From the NCBI GenBank assembly GCA_945872365.1, contig CAMBZJ010000001.1, positions 62,001 through 126,000 of the forward strand: a DNA stretch of 64,000 nucleotides, written 5' to 3'. The notes below the pieces were generated by a model. The model was given only the letters and a program-made list of their open reading frames with translations, was not told where the DNA came from and did not search any database. The translations under genes were made by a program, and so were the position numbers. Below are positions 28,088-37,109 of this stretch, one piece after another (position 1 is the first letter of the stretch; the number at the start of each line of letters is the position of its first letter). This DNA is from Klebsiella pneumoniae (GTDB lineage Bacteria; Desulfobacterota; Binatia; UBA12015).

Positions 28088-30195
28088 GCTTCGGGCAGCC
28101 CGCCTGGCTGCTCGCGGGCGCCATCCTGCTGGGACTGCTCGTGGCCCTGCTGCGCCGGTCGGACGCACGGCGTGCCACCGACCTGGCGCGCTTCGTCGCG
28201 GCGCGTCTCGTACCCGAATTGACGACGAGCCTGTCGCCGCAGCAGCGGTTGACCAAGCGCGCTCTGCTGCTCGGCTCGATCGGCCTCCTCTGCGCCGCCC
28301 TCGCCCGCCCGCTGGCGGGCGTCGAGTGGGAGGAGTCGCGACGGCGCGGCATCGACGTCCTGATCGCGGTCGACGTCTCGAAGAGCATGCTCGCCCGCGA
28401 CGTGGTGCCCGATCGCCTCGCGCGCGCGAAGCTCGCCATCGCCGACCTGGCCGAAGGCCTCGAAGGCGACCGGCTCGGCTTGATCGCGTTCGCGGGCAGC
28501 GCGTTCCTGCAATGCCCGCTCACGCTCGACCGCACGGCGTTCCTCGAGTCGCTCGGAGCGCTCGCACCGGGGATCGTCGAGACCCCGGGCAGCGACCTCG
28601 CGAGTGCGCTCACCGTCGCCGAGGAGGCGTTGCGCACCGAGGGGCGCAACGTGAAGCTCCTGGTGCTGTTCAGCGACGGCGAGGATCTCGGCGGGGCGGC
28701 CATCGAGGCGGCGCAGCGGATCGCCAAGGCGGGCGTCAAGGTCTACACGGTCGGCGTTGGCAGCCCGGCGGGGGAACTCGTGCCGCTCCCGCAAACCGAC
28801 GGCGGAACCGGCTTCGTGCGCGACGAGCGCGGCGAGTTCGTGAAGTCGCGCCTCGACGAGGCGACCCTGCGCGGGGTCGCCGAAGCGACCGGCGGCTTCT
28901 ACGAGCCGCTCGGACAGCGCGGTGAGGGCGTGGCGGCGCTGATCTCGCGCGCGCTCCAGCCCATCCCGAAGGAGGAGCTCGCGGCCCGCATGCGCAAGGT
29001 GCCGATCGACCGCTACCGCTGGCCGCTCGCAACCGCGATCGGGCTGCTCGCCGCCGACATGCTGCTGCGCGAGCGCCGCCGGACAACGGGTTGGCGTCCC
29101 GGTGGAAAGAGTGGCGGCGACGCCGGAGCGGGCGCCCGCCGCAGCCGCGGCGTCGCCGCTCGCCGCACCCTCGTCGCATTGGCGGTGCCGAGCCTCCTCG
29201 CCGGGCTGGCGGGAAACGCCCGGGCCTCGGCGCGATCGGCGCTCTCGCGTTTCGAGTCCGGCGACTACGCGGGCGCCCTCGAGGAGTATCAGGCGCTCGC
29301 CAGGCGCGACGAGTCCGACGCCCGGCTCGACTTCAACGTCGGGGCGTCCGCCTACAAGGCCGGTAAATTCGACGAGGCGGCGGCCGCGTTTGCCCGCGCG
29401 CTCCGCAGCCGGGTACCCGAACAGCAGGCGATGGCGTTCTACAACCTCGGCAACAGCCAATACCGGCTCGGCCAGCAGACGCTCGAGCGCGATCGCGAGG
29501 GGACGCGCAAGTCCTGGCAGCAGGCCCTCGACGCCTACGAACAGGCCCTGCGCCTGCGGCCCGAGGATTCCGACGCGCGCTACAACCGCGACTTGGTCGC
29601 CGCCGCGCTCGAGCAGATGCAGCAGCAGGACGAGCAGAAGAAACAGGAAGAAGAACACAAGAAGAAAGACGAAGACCAGCAGAAGCAGGACCAGCAGCAG
29701 AAGGACGGCGACCAGCAGCCGCCGTCCGGCGAGAACGGCGAGCCGCGCCCGACCGCTGGCGGCGAACCGCAGTCCTCGCCCTCGCCCGCACCCGACGACG
29801 GACCGCACCCTTCGCCTTCACCCGGCGAGGACGGTGGAGCCGGGCGGCCGACCCCGCAGGACGGCGAGTCCCCGTCCCCCGAGGCGAGTCCGTCGCCGGG
29901 TGGAGACCAGGGGGATGGCGGCCCGTCGCCGACGCCGACGGCCGGCGAGGGAGCGGCCGCGGGCGCGAGTCCCGGTGCGCAGGCGAGTCCCGCGCCCGAA
30001 GGTGCCTCCGGCTCGGAGGACGGGAGCGAGGGCGAGGAGGCTGCGGCCGAGGACGGCTCGCCGCCCGGGCAACTCGGCGCGAAGGATGCCGCGACGCTGC
30101 TCGACTCGCTGCGCGGCGAAGAACGCCGCGTGCCGATCTTCGGCGGCAGCCGTGGCGGCCGCCCACCGGGCTCCGGTACGGTGCGTGACTGGTGA
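28084..30195 (+). CDS. BatB/BatC fusion: VWA domain + TPR + low-complexity tail
   Basis: A 703-residue protein joining two usual gene products. Residues ~1-330 are BatB: N-terminal spans, VWA with VLIAVDVSKSMLARD (DxSxS site) and VLFSDGEDLGG. A second hydrophobic stretch (~360-375) leads to tetratricopeptide repeats at ~385-510 (SRFESGDYAGALEEYQALAR, FYNLGNSQYRLGQ), as in BatC. The last ~180 residues are a charged Gln/Lys/Glu run and then a Pro/Ser/Gly/Glu-rich tail ending in a conserved-looking LLDSLRGEERR motif. Fusion of the VWA and TPR parts is known in several proteobacteria. Stop and start overlaps tie it to BatA and BatD. Confidence 0.92.
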   Translation: MSFGQPAWLLAGAILLGLLVALLRRSDARRATDLARFVAARLVPELTTSLSPQQRLTKRALLLGSIGLLCAALARPLAGVEWEESRRRGIDVLIAVDVSKSMLARDVVPDRLARAKLAIADLAEGLEGDRLGLIAFAGSAFLQCPLTLDRTAFLESLGALAPGIVETPGSDLASALTVAEEALRTEGRNVKLLVLFSDGEDLGGAAIEAAQRIAKAGVKVYTVGVGSPAGELVPLPQTDGGTGFVRDERGEFVKSRLDEATLRGVAEATGGFYEPLGQRGEGVAALISRALQPIPKEELAARMRKVPIDRYRWPLATAIGLLAADMLLRERRRTTGWRPGGKSGGDAGAGARRSRGVAARRTLVALAVPSLLAGLAGNARASARSALSRFESGDYAGALEEYQALARRDESDARLDFNVGASAYKAGKFDEAAAAFARALRSRVPEQQAMAFYNLGNSQYRLGQQTLERDREGTRKSWQQALDAYEQALRLRPEDSDARYNRDLVAAALEQMQQQDEQKKQEEEHKKKDEDQQKQDQQQKDGDQQPPSGENGEPRPTAGGEPQSSPSPAPDDGPHPSPSPGEDGGAGRPTPQDGESPSPEASPSPGGDQGDGGPSPTPTAGEGAAAGASPGAQASPAPEGASGSEDGSEGEEAAAEDGSPPGQLGAKDAATLLDSLRGEERRVPIFGGSRGGRPPGSGTVRDW

Positions 30196-32186
30196 TGGGG
30201 CGCCCGAAGCGAGAGGGCGGCCGGGCGACGATCGTCGTCGCGACCGGACTGCTGGTCGCCACGCTCTTCGGAGCGGGCTGCGCCGCGGCCGAGGAGCCCC
30301 GGGTCACCGCCGACGTCTCGCCGCGCGAGATCCGCCCCGGGGAGACCGCGCGCCTGACCGTGCGGATCTCCGGGGCCCGCTCGGCCGGCGCCCCGGTGCT
30401 GCCGCCGATCGACGGTCTCGAACCCGGGGGCCGCAGCCAGCAGACCAGTTTCAGCATCGTGAACGGCTCGATGAGTTCCGAGGTCGTCTACTCCTGGTCG
30501 CTGCTCGCGATGCGCGGCGGCGACTTCGCGATCCCGCCACTCGAGGTCGAGGTCGGCGGACGCCGGCTCTCCACCGAACCGCTGTCGCTGCGCGTGGTCG
30601 CCGCCGGCCTGCCCGCGCGCAACGCGCCGGGAACCGCGGTGGGCGCCGGCCACCCCGCCGGTGGCGCGGGATCGAACGCACCGGGCGGTGCCGCGGGCGC
30701 GGACCGAGGCGGCGAGGAGCCGCCCGCGATCGCGGCGCTCGAGATCCACGTCCCGGATCGCGAACTCTTCGTCGGCGAGTCGGTGCCCGGCACGCTCCGT
30801 CTCGTGATCCGCGACGGCGTGCGCGTGACCGACGTCGACCAGCCGCAGGTCGTCGGCGACGCCTTCACCGTCACCAGGCCGACCGACCGCCAGCCCGACC
30901 AGACGACGACCACGATCGGCGGGCAGCTCTACCACCTGGTCTCCTTCCCGGTCGCGATCAGCCCGATCCGCCCGGGCGTCCACGACCTCGCCGCGAGCAC
31001 AGCCATCCACGCGATCCTACCCCGCGGCCGCGACCGCCGACGCGACGCCGACGAGGACGACCCGTTCTCCAACTCCTTCTTCGGCGGCCTGATCGGCGAG
31101 TCCCGCAAGCTCGATGTGCGCGCGCGTCCGCTCGTGCTGCGGGTGCTGCCGCTGCCCGAGGAGGGGCGTCCCACCGACTTCTCGGGCGCCATCGGCCGCT
31201 TCACGATCAGTGGCACGGCGGAGCCGCGGTCGATCTCCCTCGGCGACCCGATCACCCAGCGCGTCACCGTCCAAGGCGAGGGGAACCTCGACCGGGTGGA
31301 CCTGCCCGCGCTCGTCGCCGACCGCGACTGGAGGATCTACCCCGGTTCGTCGCGCATCGAGACGACCGACCCGCTCGGCGTCCGCGGCGCCAAGATCTTC
31401 GAGCAGGCGATCGTGCCGCAAAGCACCGACCTGGCCGCCCTGCCCGTACGTCGATTGAGCTACTTCGACCCCGCCGAGCGCCGCTACGTGACGATCGCGA
31501 CGCAACCGATCGCGATCGCGGTGGCGGCGGCGAGTGGCGGTCCGGCGGGCGCCGCGGCGGGAAGCCCCGGCTCGGGTGCGACTTCCGCTGCGCCGGCCGC
31601 ATCGGGCGGTGTGCCCCCGGGCGGCGCGAACCCGGCGCAGCCGGCGGCCGCCGTGAACCCGGCCGGCGAAGACGAACTCGCCCCGAACGAGATCGCCTCC
31701 GGCGCGACGCTGCGACGCTTCACCCCGCTGGTGCGGCAGCCCGGGTGGCTCGCCCGCCACCTGCTGGCGTTGCTGGCCGCGTTGCTCGCGTTCGCCTGGG
31801 CGCGCCATGCCGAGCGGCGACGGATCGACCCGGTGCTGCAACGCGAGCGGGAAGCGCGAAGGCGCGCGGCAGAACGCGCGGCCGAGATGGCGGGCGCACG
31901 GCAGTCGGGCGACGCCGGCGCCTTCTTAGCGGCCGCGCGGCACGCCGTCCAGGAAAGCGTCGCCCGGCGCGGCGACACGCCGCCCGCCGCTCTCGACGCG
32001 GACGCGATCGCCGCCCTGCTCGAGCGCGGGGGCGACGGCGACGCAAGCCTCGCACGAGAGGTCCGCGAACTCTTCGCCGCCGCCGATGCGGCGACCTATG
32101 CCGGTGGCCGGCCCGACCCCGGACTGGTCGGCACCTGGGAGGTGCGCGTGGACGCGCTGCTGCGCGAACTCGAAGGGCGGACGTGA
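30195..32186 (+). CDS. batD: BatD-like protein (oxygen-tolerance family)
   Basis: A 663-residue protein. A signal or lipoprotein-type N-terminus (VVATGLLVATLFGAGCAAAEE; the lipobox is imperfect) is followed by repeated beta-sandwich domains starting VTADVSPREIRPGETARLTVRIS. BatD features seen: SFSIVNGSMSSEVVYSWSLLA, the FVGESVPGTLRL second domain, and YHLVSFPVAISPIRPG. A single membrane span (LARHLLALLAALLAFAWA, ~518-535) is followed by a cytoplasmic helical tail. Ala/Gly/Pro-rich linkers separate the domains. The ATG at 30195 forms TGATG with the BatB/C stop; a GTG one codon earlier is the alternative. Confidence 0.92.
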   Translation: MGRPKREGGRATIVVATGLLVATLFGAGCAAAEEPRVTADVSPREIRPGETARLTVRISGARSAGAPVLPPIDGLEPGGRSQQTSFSIVNGSMSSEVVYSWSLLAMRGGDFAIPPLEVEVGGRRLSTEPLSLRVVAAGLPARNAPGTAVGAGHPAGGAGSNAPGGAAGADRGGEEPPAIAALEIHVPDRELFVGESVPGTLRLVIRDGVRVTDVDQPQVVGDAFTVTRPTDRQPDQTTTTIGGQLYHLVSFPVAISPIRPGVHDLAASTAIHAILPRGRDRRRDADEDDPFSNSFFGGLIGESRKLDVRARPLVLRVLPLPEEGRPTDFSGAIGRFTISGTAEPRSISLGDPITQRVTVQGEGNLDRVDLPALVADRDWRIYPGSSRIETTDPLGVRGAKIFEQAIVPQSTDLAALPVRRLSYFDPAERRYVTIATQPIAIAVAAASGGPAGAAAGSPGSGATSAAPAASGGVPPGGANPAQPAAAVNPAGEDELAPNEIASGATLRRFTPLVRQPGWLARHLLALLAALLAFAWARHAERRRIDPVLQREREARRRAAERAAEMAGARQSGDAGAFLAAARHAVQESVARRGDTPPAALDADAIAALLERGGDGDASLAREVRELFAAADAATYAGGRPDPGLVGTWEVRVDALLRELEGRT

Positions 32187-33136
32187 CGATGCCGGCCGCG
32201 ACTTCGCACCGGCAACGCAGGCACGCGGACCACGACGGGCTCGGGCGCTTCCTGCTCGCGTTCTCCCTCGCGACGACGCTGCTCTTCGCCTGCGGCGAGC
32301 GCCCGGCGGCGTTGCCGCCGGGTGGTGCTGGCGCGGGTGCGCCGTCGAGCGTACCGGCATCGCCGGCGAGCGCGCCGGCCGCGGGGCCCGGTGCGCAAGC
32401 CGCCGACGCCTTCTCCCGCGCGAACGCCGCCGACGCCGCCGGACGGCACGCCGAGGCGGCGGATGCCTTCGCGGCCTTCGCCCGGGATCACGGCAGTTCG
32501 GCCGCAGCACTCTACAACCTCGGCAACGCGAGCGCCCGCGCCGGTCGCATCGGCGAAGCGGTCCTCGCCTGGGAGCGCGCCCTGGTGCTCGGACCCGGGG
32601 ACGAGCAGGTCCGTGCAAACCTGCGCGCGGTCCGGCGGCGCAGCCATCTGCCCGAGGACGAGGGCGGCCCCTGGCGCGGCGTCGTCGATCGCTTCGGCGC
32701 CGACGGCTGGGCGCGGATCGCCAGCGTCGCCTGGTACCTCGGCTGCGCCCTCCTGCTCGTCGCCGGTCTCGGACGCGCACGGCTCGCCGGACGGCCCGGG
32801 CCGCAGCGACTGTTGCGCTGGTCGTGGCCGGTGCTGCTGGCCGTCTTCGCCCTCGCCGTCGCGGCGGAACGCTCCGCGCTCGCCGGCCTGGAGCGCGCCG
32901 TCGTGCTCGGCAGCGGCGGCGGCCTGCGTGCCGCCCCGTTTGCCTCCGCTCCAGTCGGCCAGGCGGTGGCACCCGGGGAAATCGTCCGGCCCGAGCGCGA
33001 GCATGAGGGCTGGGTGCTGCTGACCACCGCCGCGGGCAAGAGCGGCTGGCTCGAGGCGGCGCACCTCGGCCGGATCGGCGCCCTGCCCGGCCCGGTCGAC
33101 CCATCCCCTGCCCCGGGGGGCGCAAGCGGAAGCTGA
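32183..33136 (+). CDS. batE: BatE-like TPR/SH3 lipoprotein
   Basis: A 317-residue protein. An N-terminal LATTLLFACGE is a good lipobox (Leu-Phe-Ala-Cys). Tetratricopeptide repeats span ~75-150 (AALYNLGNASARAGRIGEAVLAWERALVL), two membrane spans follow (~190-205 and ~220-235), and a C-terminal bacterial SH3-like domain contains RAAPFASAPVGQAVAPGE and EGWVLLTTAAGKSGWLEAAHL. This is the BatE arrangement and closes the operon. The GTG start overlaps the BatD stop; an ATG two codons later is possible. Confidence 0.9.
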   Translation: MTMPAATSHRQRRHADHDGLGRFLLAFSLATTLLFACGERPAALPPGGAGAGAPSSVPASPASAPAAGPGAQAADAFSRANAADAAGRHAEAADAFAAFARDHGSSAAALYNLGNASARAGRIGEAVLAWERALVLGPGDEQVRANLRAVRRRSHLPEDEGGPWRGVVDRFGADGWARIASVAWYLGCALLLVAGLGRARLAGRPGPQRLLRWSWPVLLAVFALAVAAERSALAGLERAVVLGSGGGLRAAPFASAPVGQAVAPGEIVRPEREHEGWVLLTTAAGKSGWLEAAHLGRIGALPGPVDPSPAPGGASGS

Positions 33137-33176
33137 TGGTTGACAAGGCGTTGCCGGGCGACCAGACCTAAATTCC

Positions 33177-34430
33177 ATGAGGATCGCCTTGCCGATGCGT
33201 CCGAGCCCCCTCGTGGCGATCGCCGTCCTGCTCGCCGTCGGAGCCGCGCCGGCCCCGGCGGCCGCCGTCACCTGCAACCAGGCGGCGATCGAGGGCTCGG
33301 GGTCGATCCCGGCGACCCTCGCCTATCGCTTCGAGCCGCGCTCGCGGGTGCTGCCCTTCTACCAGTGGCTGAACAACAACGGCTACTGCGGCGAGGTCTC
33401 GCTCATCGAAGCCGGCCTCGCCAACGGGCAGTGGATCTCGCAGTACAACGCGCGCTCGATCGCAACGCCGTTCACCGCCTACACGCAGACCGGCCAGAGG
33501 AGCGGCATCAGTTTCTACTCCCAGATGCTGCTCGACGACTTCGCGAGCCCGACGACGACCTCGGCGGTGAGCTACGGCAAGGCCGCCGGTCACCTGAAGC
33601 TCAAGGCCACCGCTTACCCGTCGGCACAGCAGGCGACCGGACAGGCCGGGTACGAGAACTTCATGCTCTGGATCAGGGCCCGGATCGTCGCCGGCGACCA
33701 GGTGACGCTCGGGGTGGTCGACACCTTCGACAATTCGCCGCCCTACTCGCACATCGTCAACGTGCAGCGCATCGAGTCGAAATACACGGGCACCAACACC
33801 ACGTACCACGCGGACGACGTGCTCTACGTCGAGGACCATGGGCTTGTCACCTACGGCGGGTTGAACCCGGCCGTCCCGCCGGGCACGACCGGCACCTCCG
33901 ACTGCACGCCCTTCGTCTTCGGCTACTCGTTCGCAAAGTGGAGTTCGGCGGTCGGAAGCAAGAAGATCTACGGGTTCCTGCTGCCGAGGTCCGGGGCGAA
34001 GAATTACGCCTACGCGGTCTCGGGCGTGCAGGACACGCAGGGGGTGACGCTGCCGGTCCGGGTCGGCCTCTCCGGCAACGGCGGCGCGATGAATACGATC
34101 GCCGGATGGAATTACGAGTCGCCGATGATCGGCACCTCCACCTCGGGCGGCAGCGTGACGAACACGGCCCCGACCGCCGCGACGCTGACCCTCTCCGCGA
34201 CCGTGAGCGGGCTGACGGCGGGGCGCTTCTACAACCTCTACGTCTACCGTTTCACCGCGCGCCCGCTGCTCGGTCCGCTCCCGGTGCCGACAGCCAACTT
34301 CAACGCGAACGCGAACCTCGCCTCGCAGAAGCTCACGTTCCTCGCGAGCGCGACGACCTACACGGCCACCCTCAACGTGCCATCCTCGGACACGGTGGTG
34401 TTCCGGGCGGTCGCGGCCTCGGCGCCCTGA
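33177..34430 (+). CDS. secreted protein with a possible cysteine-peptidase-like motif
   Basis: A 417-residue protein with a clear signal peptide (~1-30, ending APAAAV). I do not recognise the family. The stretch PFYQWLNNNGYCGEVSLIEA (Cys72) resembles the Gln...Cys-Gly start of C39/papain-like cysteine peptidases; a later NSPPYSHIVNV could supply the His and FDN or the following strand an Asn/Asp. The C-terminal third is Ser/Thr/Asn-rich beta sequence (TLTLSATVSGLTAGRFYNLYVY), probably a surface beta-sandwich. It begins 40 bp after batE; a TTGACA lies at 33140 but the -10 is poor. The enzyme role is inference only. Confidence 0.75.
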   Translation: MRIALPMRPSPLVAIAVLLAVGAAPAPAAAVTCNQAAIEGSGSIPATLAYRFEPRSRVLPFYQWLNNNGYCGEVSLIEAGLANGQWISQYNARSIATPFTAYTQTGQRSGISFYSQMLLDDFASPTTTSAVSYGKAAGHLKLKATAYPSAQQATGQAGYENFMLWIRARIVAGDQVTLGVVDTFDNSPPYSHIVNVQRIESKYTGTNTTYHADDVLYVEDHGLVTYGGLNPAVPPGTTGTSDCTPFVFGYSFAKWSSAVGSKKIYGFLLPRSGAKNYAYAVSGVQDTQGVTLPVRVGLSGNGGAMNTIAGWNYESPMIGTSTSGGSVTNTAPTAATLTLSATVSGLTAGRFYNLYVYRFTARPLLGPLPVPTANFNANANLASQKLTFLASATTYTATLNVPSSDTVVFRAVAASAP

Positions 34431-34435
34431 GGAGA

Positions 34436-34475
34436 GCGCGCGGCGCGCATGCTTCTCGACGGGCGCGCCGCGCGC
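34436..34475. terminator. hairpin between convergent genes
   Basis: A perfect 13-bp GC-only inverted repeat (arms 34436-34448 and 34463-34475) with a 14-base loop fills the 49-bp gap between the secreted-protein stop and the SDR stop. It is likely a bidirectional terminator, though no T-run is present on either side. Confidence 0.65.
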
Positions 34476-34479
34476 CCCG

Positions 34480-35301
34480 TCAGATGTTCAGCTGCTTGGC
34501 CGGCCGCACCACGATGTCAGCGACGTTCACGTGGATCGGCAGCGTGACCGCGTAGAGCACCGCGTCCGCCACGTCCTCGGGGCGGCCTAGCAATTGCTTC
34601 ATCGCCGGCTGCAGGCGCTCGAAGACCTCGTCGGGGATGCGCTCGCCGCGTTTCGGCTCGACCTGCAGGCCGCTCGCCGCCACCAGGCCGGAGAGCACGG
34701 CCGGCTCGAAGTTGCGCGCGAAGTTGGTCGCGATCGCGCCGGGCATCACGTTCACGACCCGGATCGTGTCGTCCTCGAGTTCGCGTCGCAGGGTCGCCGA
34801 GATGCAGTTCACGGCGTGCTTGGTCGCCCCGTAGACGCCGGAGTCGGCCCGCAGAGCCGCTATCGACGAGATGTTCACGACATGGCCTTCGGCCCCGCAG
34901 GCCCGCATGGCGCGCACCGCCGCCTGGCAGCCGGCGAGCAGCGACAGGACGTTCGTCTCGAGCATGGTCCGCCAGTGCTCGGGCTCGCCGTCGAGGATCG
35001 CGGCCGGGAAGGACACCCCGGCGTTGTTCACCATGACGTCGAGGCGACCGGTCGCGCGCACCGCCTCGTCGACCAGCGCGCGCACCTCCGCGGGGTCGCG
35101 CACGTCGCCGACACGAACCGTCGCGCGACCGCCCGCCGCCTCGATGCGCGCCCGCGCGGCGTCCATCGCGTCGCGGGTGCGCCCCGAGAGGAAGACGTGC
35201 GCGCCGGCCCCGCCGAGGTGTTCCGCGATCGCCCGTCCGATGCCGCTCGATGCCCCCGTGACGACCGCCGTGCGGCCCTGCAGACGACCCTTCTCGCTCA
35301 T
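34480..35301 (-). CDS. SDR family oxidoreductase
   Basis: A 273-residue classical short-chain dehydrogenase: RTAVVTGASSGIGRAIAEHL (cofactor loop), VFLSGRTRDAMDAA (basic residue after the second strand, favouring NADPH), MVNNAGVSFPAA, HVVNISSIAALRAD (catalytic Ser) and VYGATKHAVNCISATLRREL (Tyr-x3-Lys). The substrate is unknown; the closest general type is the YdfG-like serine/3-hydroxy acid dehydrogenases. The ATG at 35301 has GGAGGAGGG 7-8 bases upstream and precedes the fold directly. Confidence 0.92.
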   Translation of the reverse strand: MSEKGRLQGRTAVVTGASSGIGRAIAEHLGGAGAHVFLSGRTRDAMDAARARIEAAGGRATVRVGDVRDPAEVRALVDEAVRATGRLDVMVNNAGVSFPAAILDGEPEHWRTMLETNVLSLLAGCQAAVRAMRACGAEGHVVNISSIAALRADSGVYGATKHAVNCISATLRRELEDDTIRVVNVMPGAIATNFARNFEPAVLSGLVAASGLQVEPKRGERIPDEVFERLQPAMKQLLGRPEDVADAVLYAVTLPIHVNVADIVVRPAKQLNI

Positions 35302-35440
35302 GTCGCAGCCCTCCTCCCGGAACTTTCGCACATCGACGGGCTCGCACCAGCATGAGACGTCGGACTTCTCTGGCTCTCGGCGGTGCACGCGACCGCGGCC
35401 GGGACGGCACCCTGGGCCCGCGGTACCCGGGGCCCATGGG

Positions 35441-37039
35441 TCAATCCGGCCGCGCCGGCGCAAGGGCCGAACGCGCGGGCGGAAGCTTCAGTCGGAACAA
35501 TTCCGCGACCGGCGTCGCGCCGTCGGAAAGCCTGCGCCGCTCCAGCACGACGGCGCCGGGCACGAGGACCGCGGGGTCCAAGCGAAGCGGACCCGTCAGC
35601 AGCCAGGCCTCGGCGCCGGCGAGTTCCGAGAGGTCGGCCCGACCGGGCCGGTTCAGCCGGACCAGCGTGCGCGGGAAGACTCCCTCGCCGCGACTCGCCG
35701 CGAGCAGGAGCGTCTGGTCGTACCACCATGTCCCCTCCCCGCGGAAGACGAGCAGCGGCTGCCCGGGCCGCAGCCCCGCCGCGAGCGCCTCGGGCACTTG
35801 CCGCAGGTCGCGTTCGGCCCGGCCGATGCGCGGGAAACGGAACAGGATCGTCCCGACGACGGCGGCGGCAAGCAGCGTCGCGACGGCGCCGTAACCGCGC
35901 CAACGCGGCGACTTCAGATCCGCCGGCAGCAGACCCGCGACGAGAAGAGTCGCCGCCGGGGCCGCGACGAACGCGTAGCGCAGGATCGCGAGTTGGCGCG
36001 TTCCGCGCAGCAGGTCGAGGAATGCGAGCATGCTCGCGACGCCAATCACGCACGCCCAGGGTAGCGCCAAACCCGGGCGCCGACCGAAGAGGAACACCGG
36101 CAGGGCGACCAGGAAGCTCCCGAGGAAGGCCTCCCAGCCCATGGTCGACGGGGTCCCGCCGACGACCAGTCGAACCGGCAGTCCGAGCATGCGCAGCAGC
36201 GTCAGCCACGACGACGGATTCGCGTCGAGGGCGAACGCCTTCGTCATGGGATTCACCTCGGGAAGTTGGCGCAGCACGCTCGGGCCCCAGAGGATTGCGA
36301 AGGCCACGCCCGCGGCGATCATCGCCGCGAGCAAGCGGCGCCGGACGGAACCGCGCAGGCGCCACGCCGCCCAGGCGAAGGCACCGGCGAGAAAGCCCGC
36401 AGCGAAGTAGTGCGTCAGCAGCATCGCGAGCGCGACGACACCGATCGCCGCGGTGCGTCCGGGCGAGGCGCCGTCGCGCTCGACCCCGGCCAGCAGGCAG
36501 AGGACGATCGCGCCCAAGCCGGCGTTCATCGTGTAGCTCCTGATCTCGGGTGCGAAGAGCACCTCGGCCGGTGCGACGGCGCAGAGTGAGGCCGCCGCAA
36601 GCCCGGTCCATGGATCGAACAGGCGCGCGCCGGCGAGTCCGACGGCGGCCACCGCGACCAGCGACCAGAGGATCGAATAGCCTTCGGCGACGCGATCGCC
36701 CGCGCCGAAGGCCTCGCGCCAGATCCGCAGCGCCATCGGGTAGAGAGGCGGGTACGGCACGTGCTCCATCGCGAACCACGGGCGCCACCACTCGCGCGCG
36801 TCGACGAGTCCGGTGATCGAGGGTGCGTCCCCGATCACCCGGTCGCGCGGCCAGGACAGCTGCGGCGAGCCGTGCCCGGTCGAGAGCGCGAGGTGCCACA
36901 ATTGGTCGTGGTCGAGGCTTCTGCGCCCGGCGAGCGGACAGCGCAGCGCCGCCGCGAGCACGAGCAGCAGCAGGAGCGCGCTGGGGAAGCGCCAGTCCGC
37001 GGCGGCGCTGCCCCGAGCATCCTCCATGCCCGTCGGCAT
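35441..37039 (-). CDS. membrane glycosyltransferase of the PMT/ArnT-like (GT-C) superfamily
   Basis: A 532-residue polytopic protein with about ten hydrophobic segments, beginning FPSALLLLLVLAAALRCPLAG. The early loop has RRSLDHDQLWHL, with acidic residues where GT-C enzymes keep the catalytic Asp, followed by HVPYPPLYPMALRIW, a typical PMT-family stretch. A soluble C-terminal domain (~430-532) follows the last span. Such enzymes transfer sugars from polyprenyl-phosphate donors to lipids or proteins in the envelope. The acceptor is unknown. The ATG at 37039 is chosen, with another Met four codons later. It lies 70 bp after yihY on the same strand. Confidence 0.82.
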   Translation of the reverse strand: MPTGMEDARGSAAADWRFPSALLLLLVLAAALRCPLAGRRSLDHDQLWHLALSTGHGSPQLSWPRDRVIGDAPSITGLVDAREWWRPWFAMEHVPYPPLYPMALRIWREAFGAGDRVAEGYSILWSLVAVAAVGLAGARLFDPWTGLAAASLCAVAPAEVLFAPEIRSYTMNAGLGAIVLCLLAGVERDGASPGRTAAIGVVALAMLLTHYFAAGFLAGAFAWAAWRLRGSVRRRLLAAMIAAGVAFAILWGPSVLRQLPEVNPMTKAFALDANPSSWLTLLRMLGLPVRLVVGGTPSTMGWEAFLGSFLVALPVFLFGRRPGLALPWACVIGVASMLAFLDLLRGTRQLAILRYAFVAAPAATLLVAGLLPADLKSPRWRGYGAVATLLAAAVVGTILFRFPRIGRAERDLRQVPEALAAGLRPGQPLLVFRGEGTWWYDQTLLLAASRGEGVFPRTLVRLNRPGRADLSELAGAEAWLLTGPLRLDPAVLVPGAVVLERRRLSDGATPVAELFRLKLPPARSALAPARPD

Positions 37040-37109
37040 ACCGGAGCGGTAGCACCGGCGACACCCGCCGACGAGCGATCGCGCACCCGACCGAGACGTC
37101 GGGCCCCGC

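Noticed and set aside
33140-33174. TTGACA as a -35 box before the secreted-protein gene
   Set aside because: The bases at the -10 distance are CAGACC; the TAAATT further on is at 23-bp spacing.
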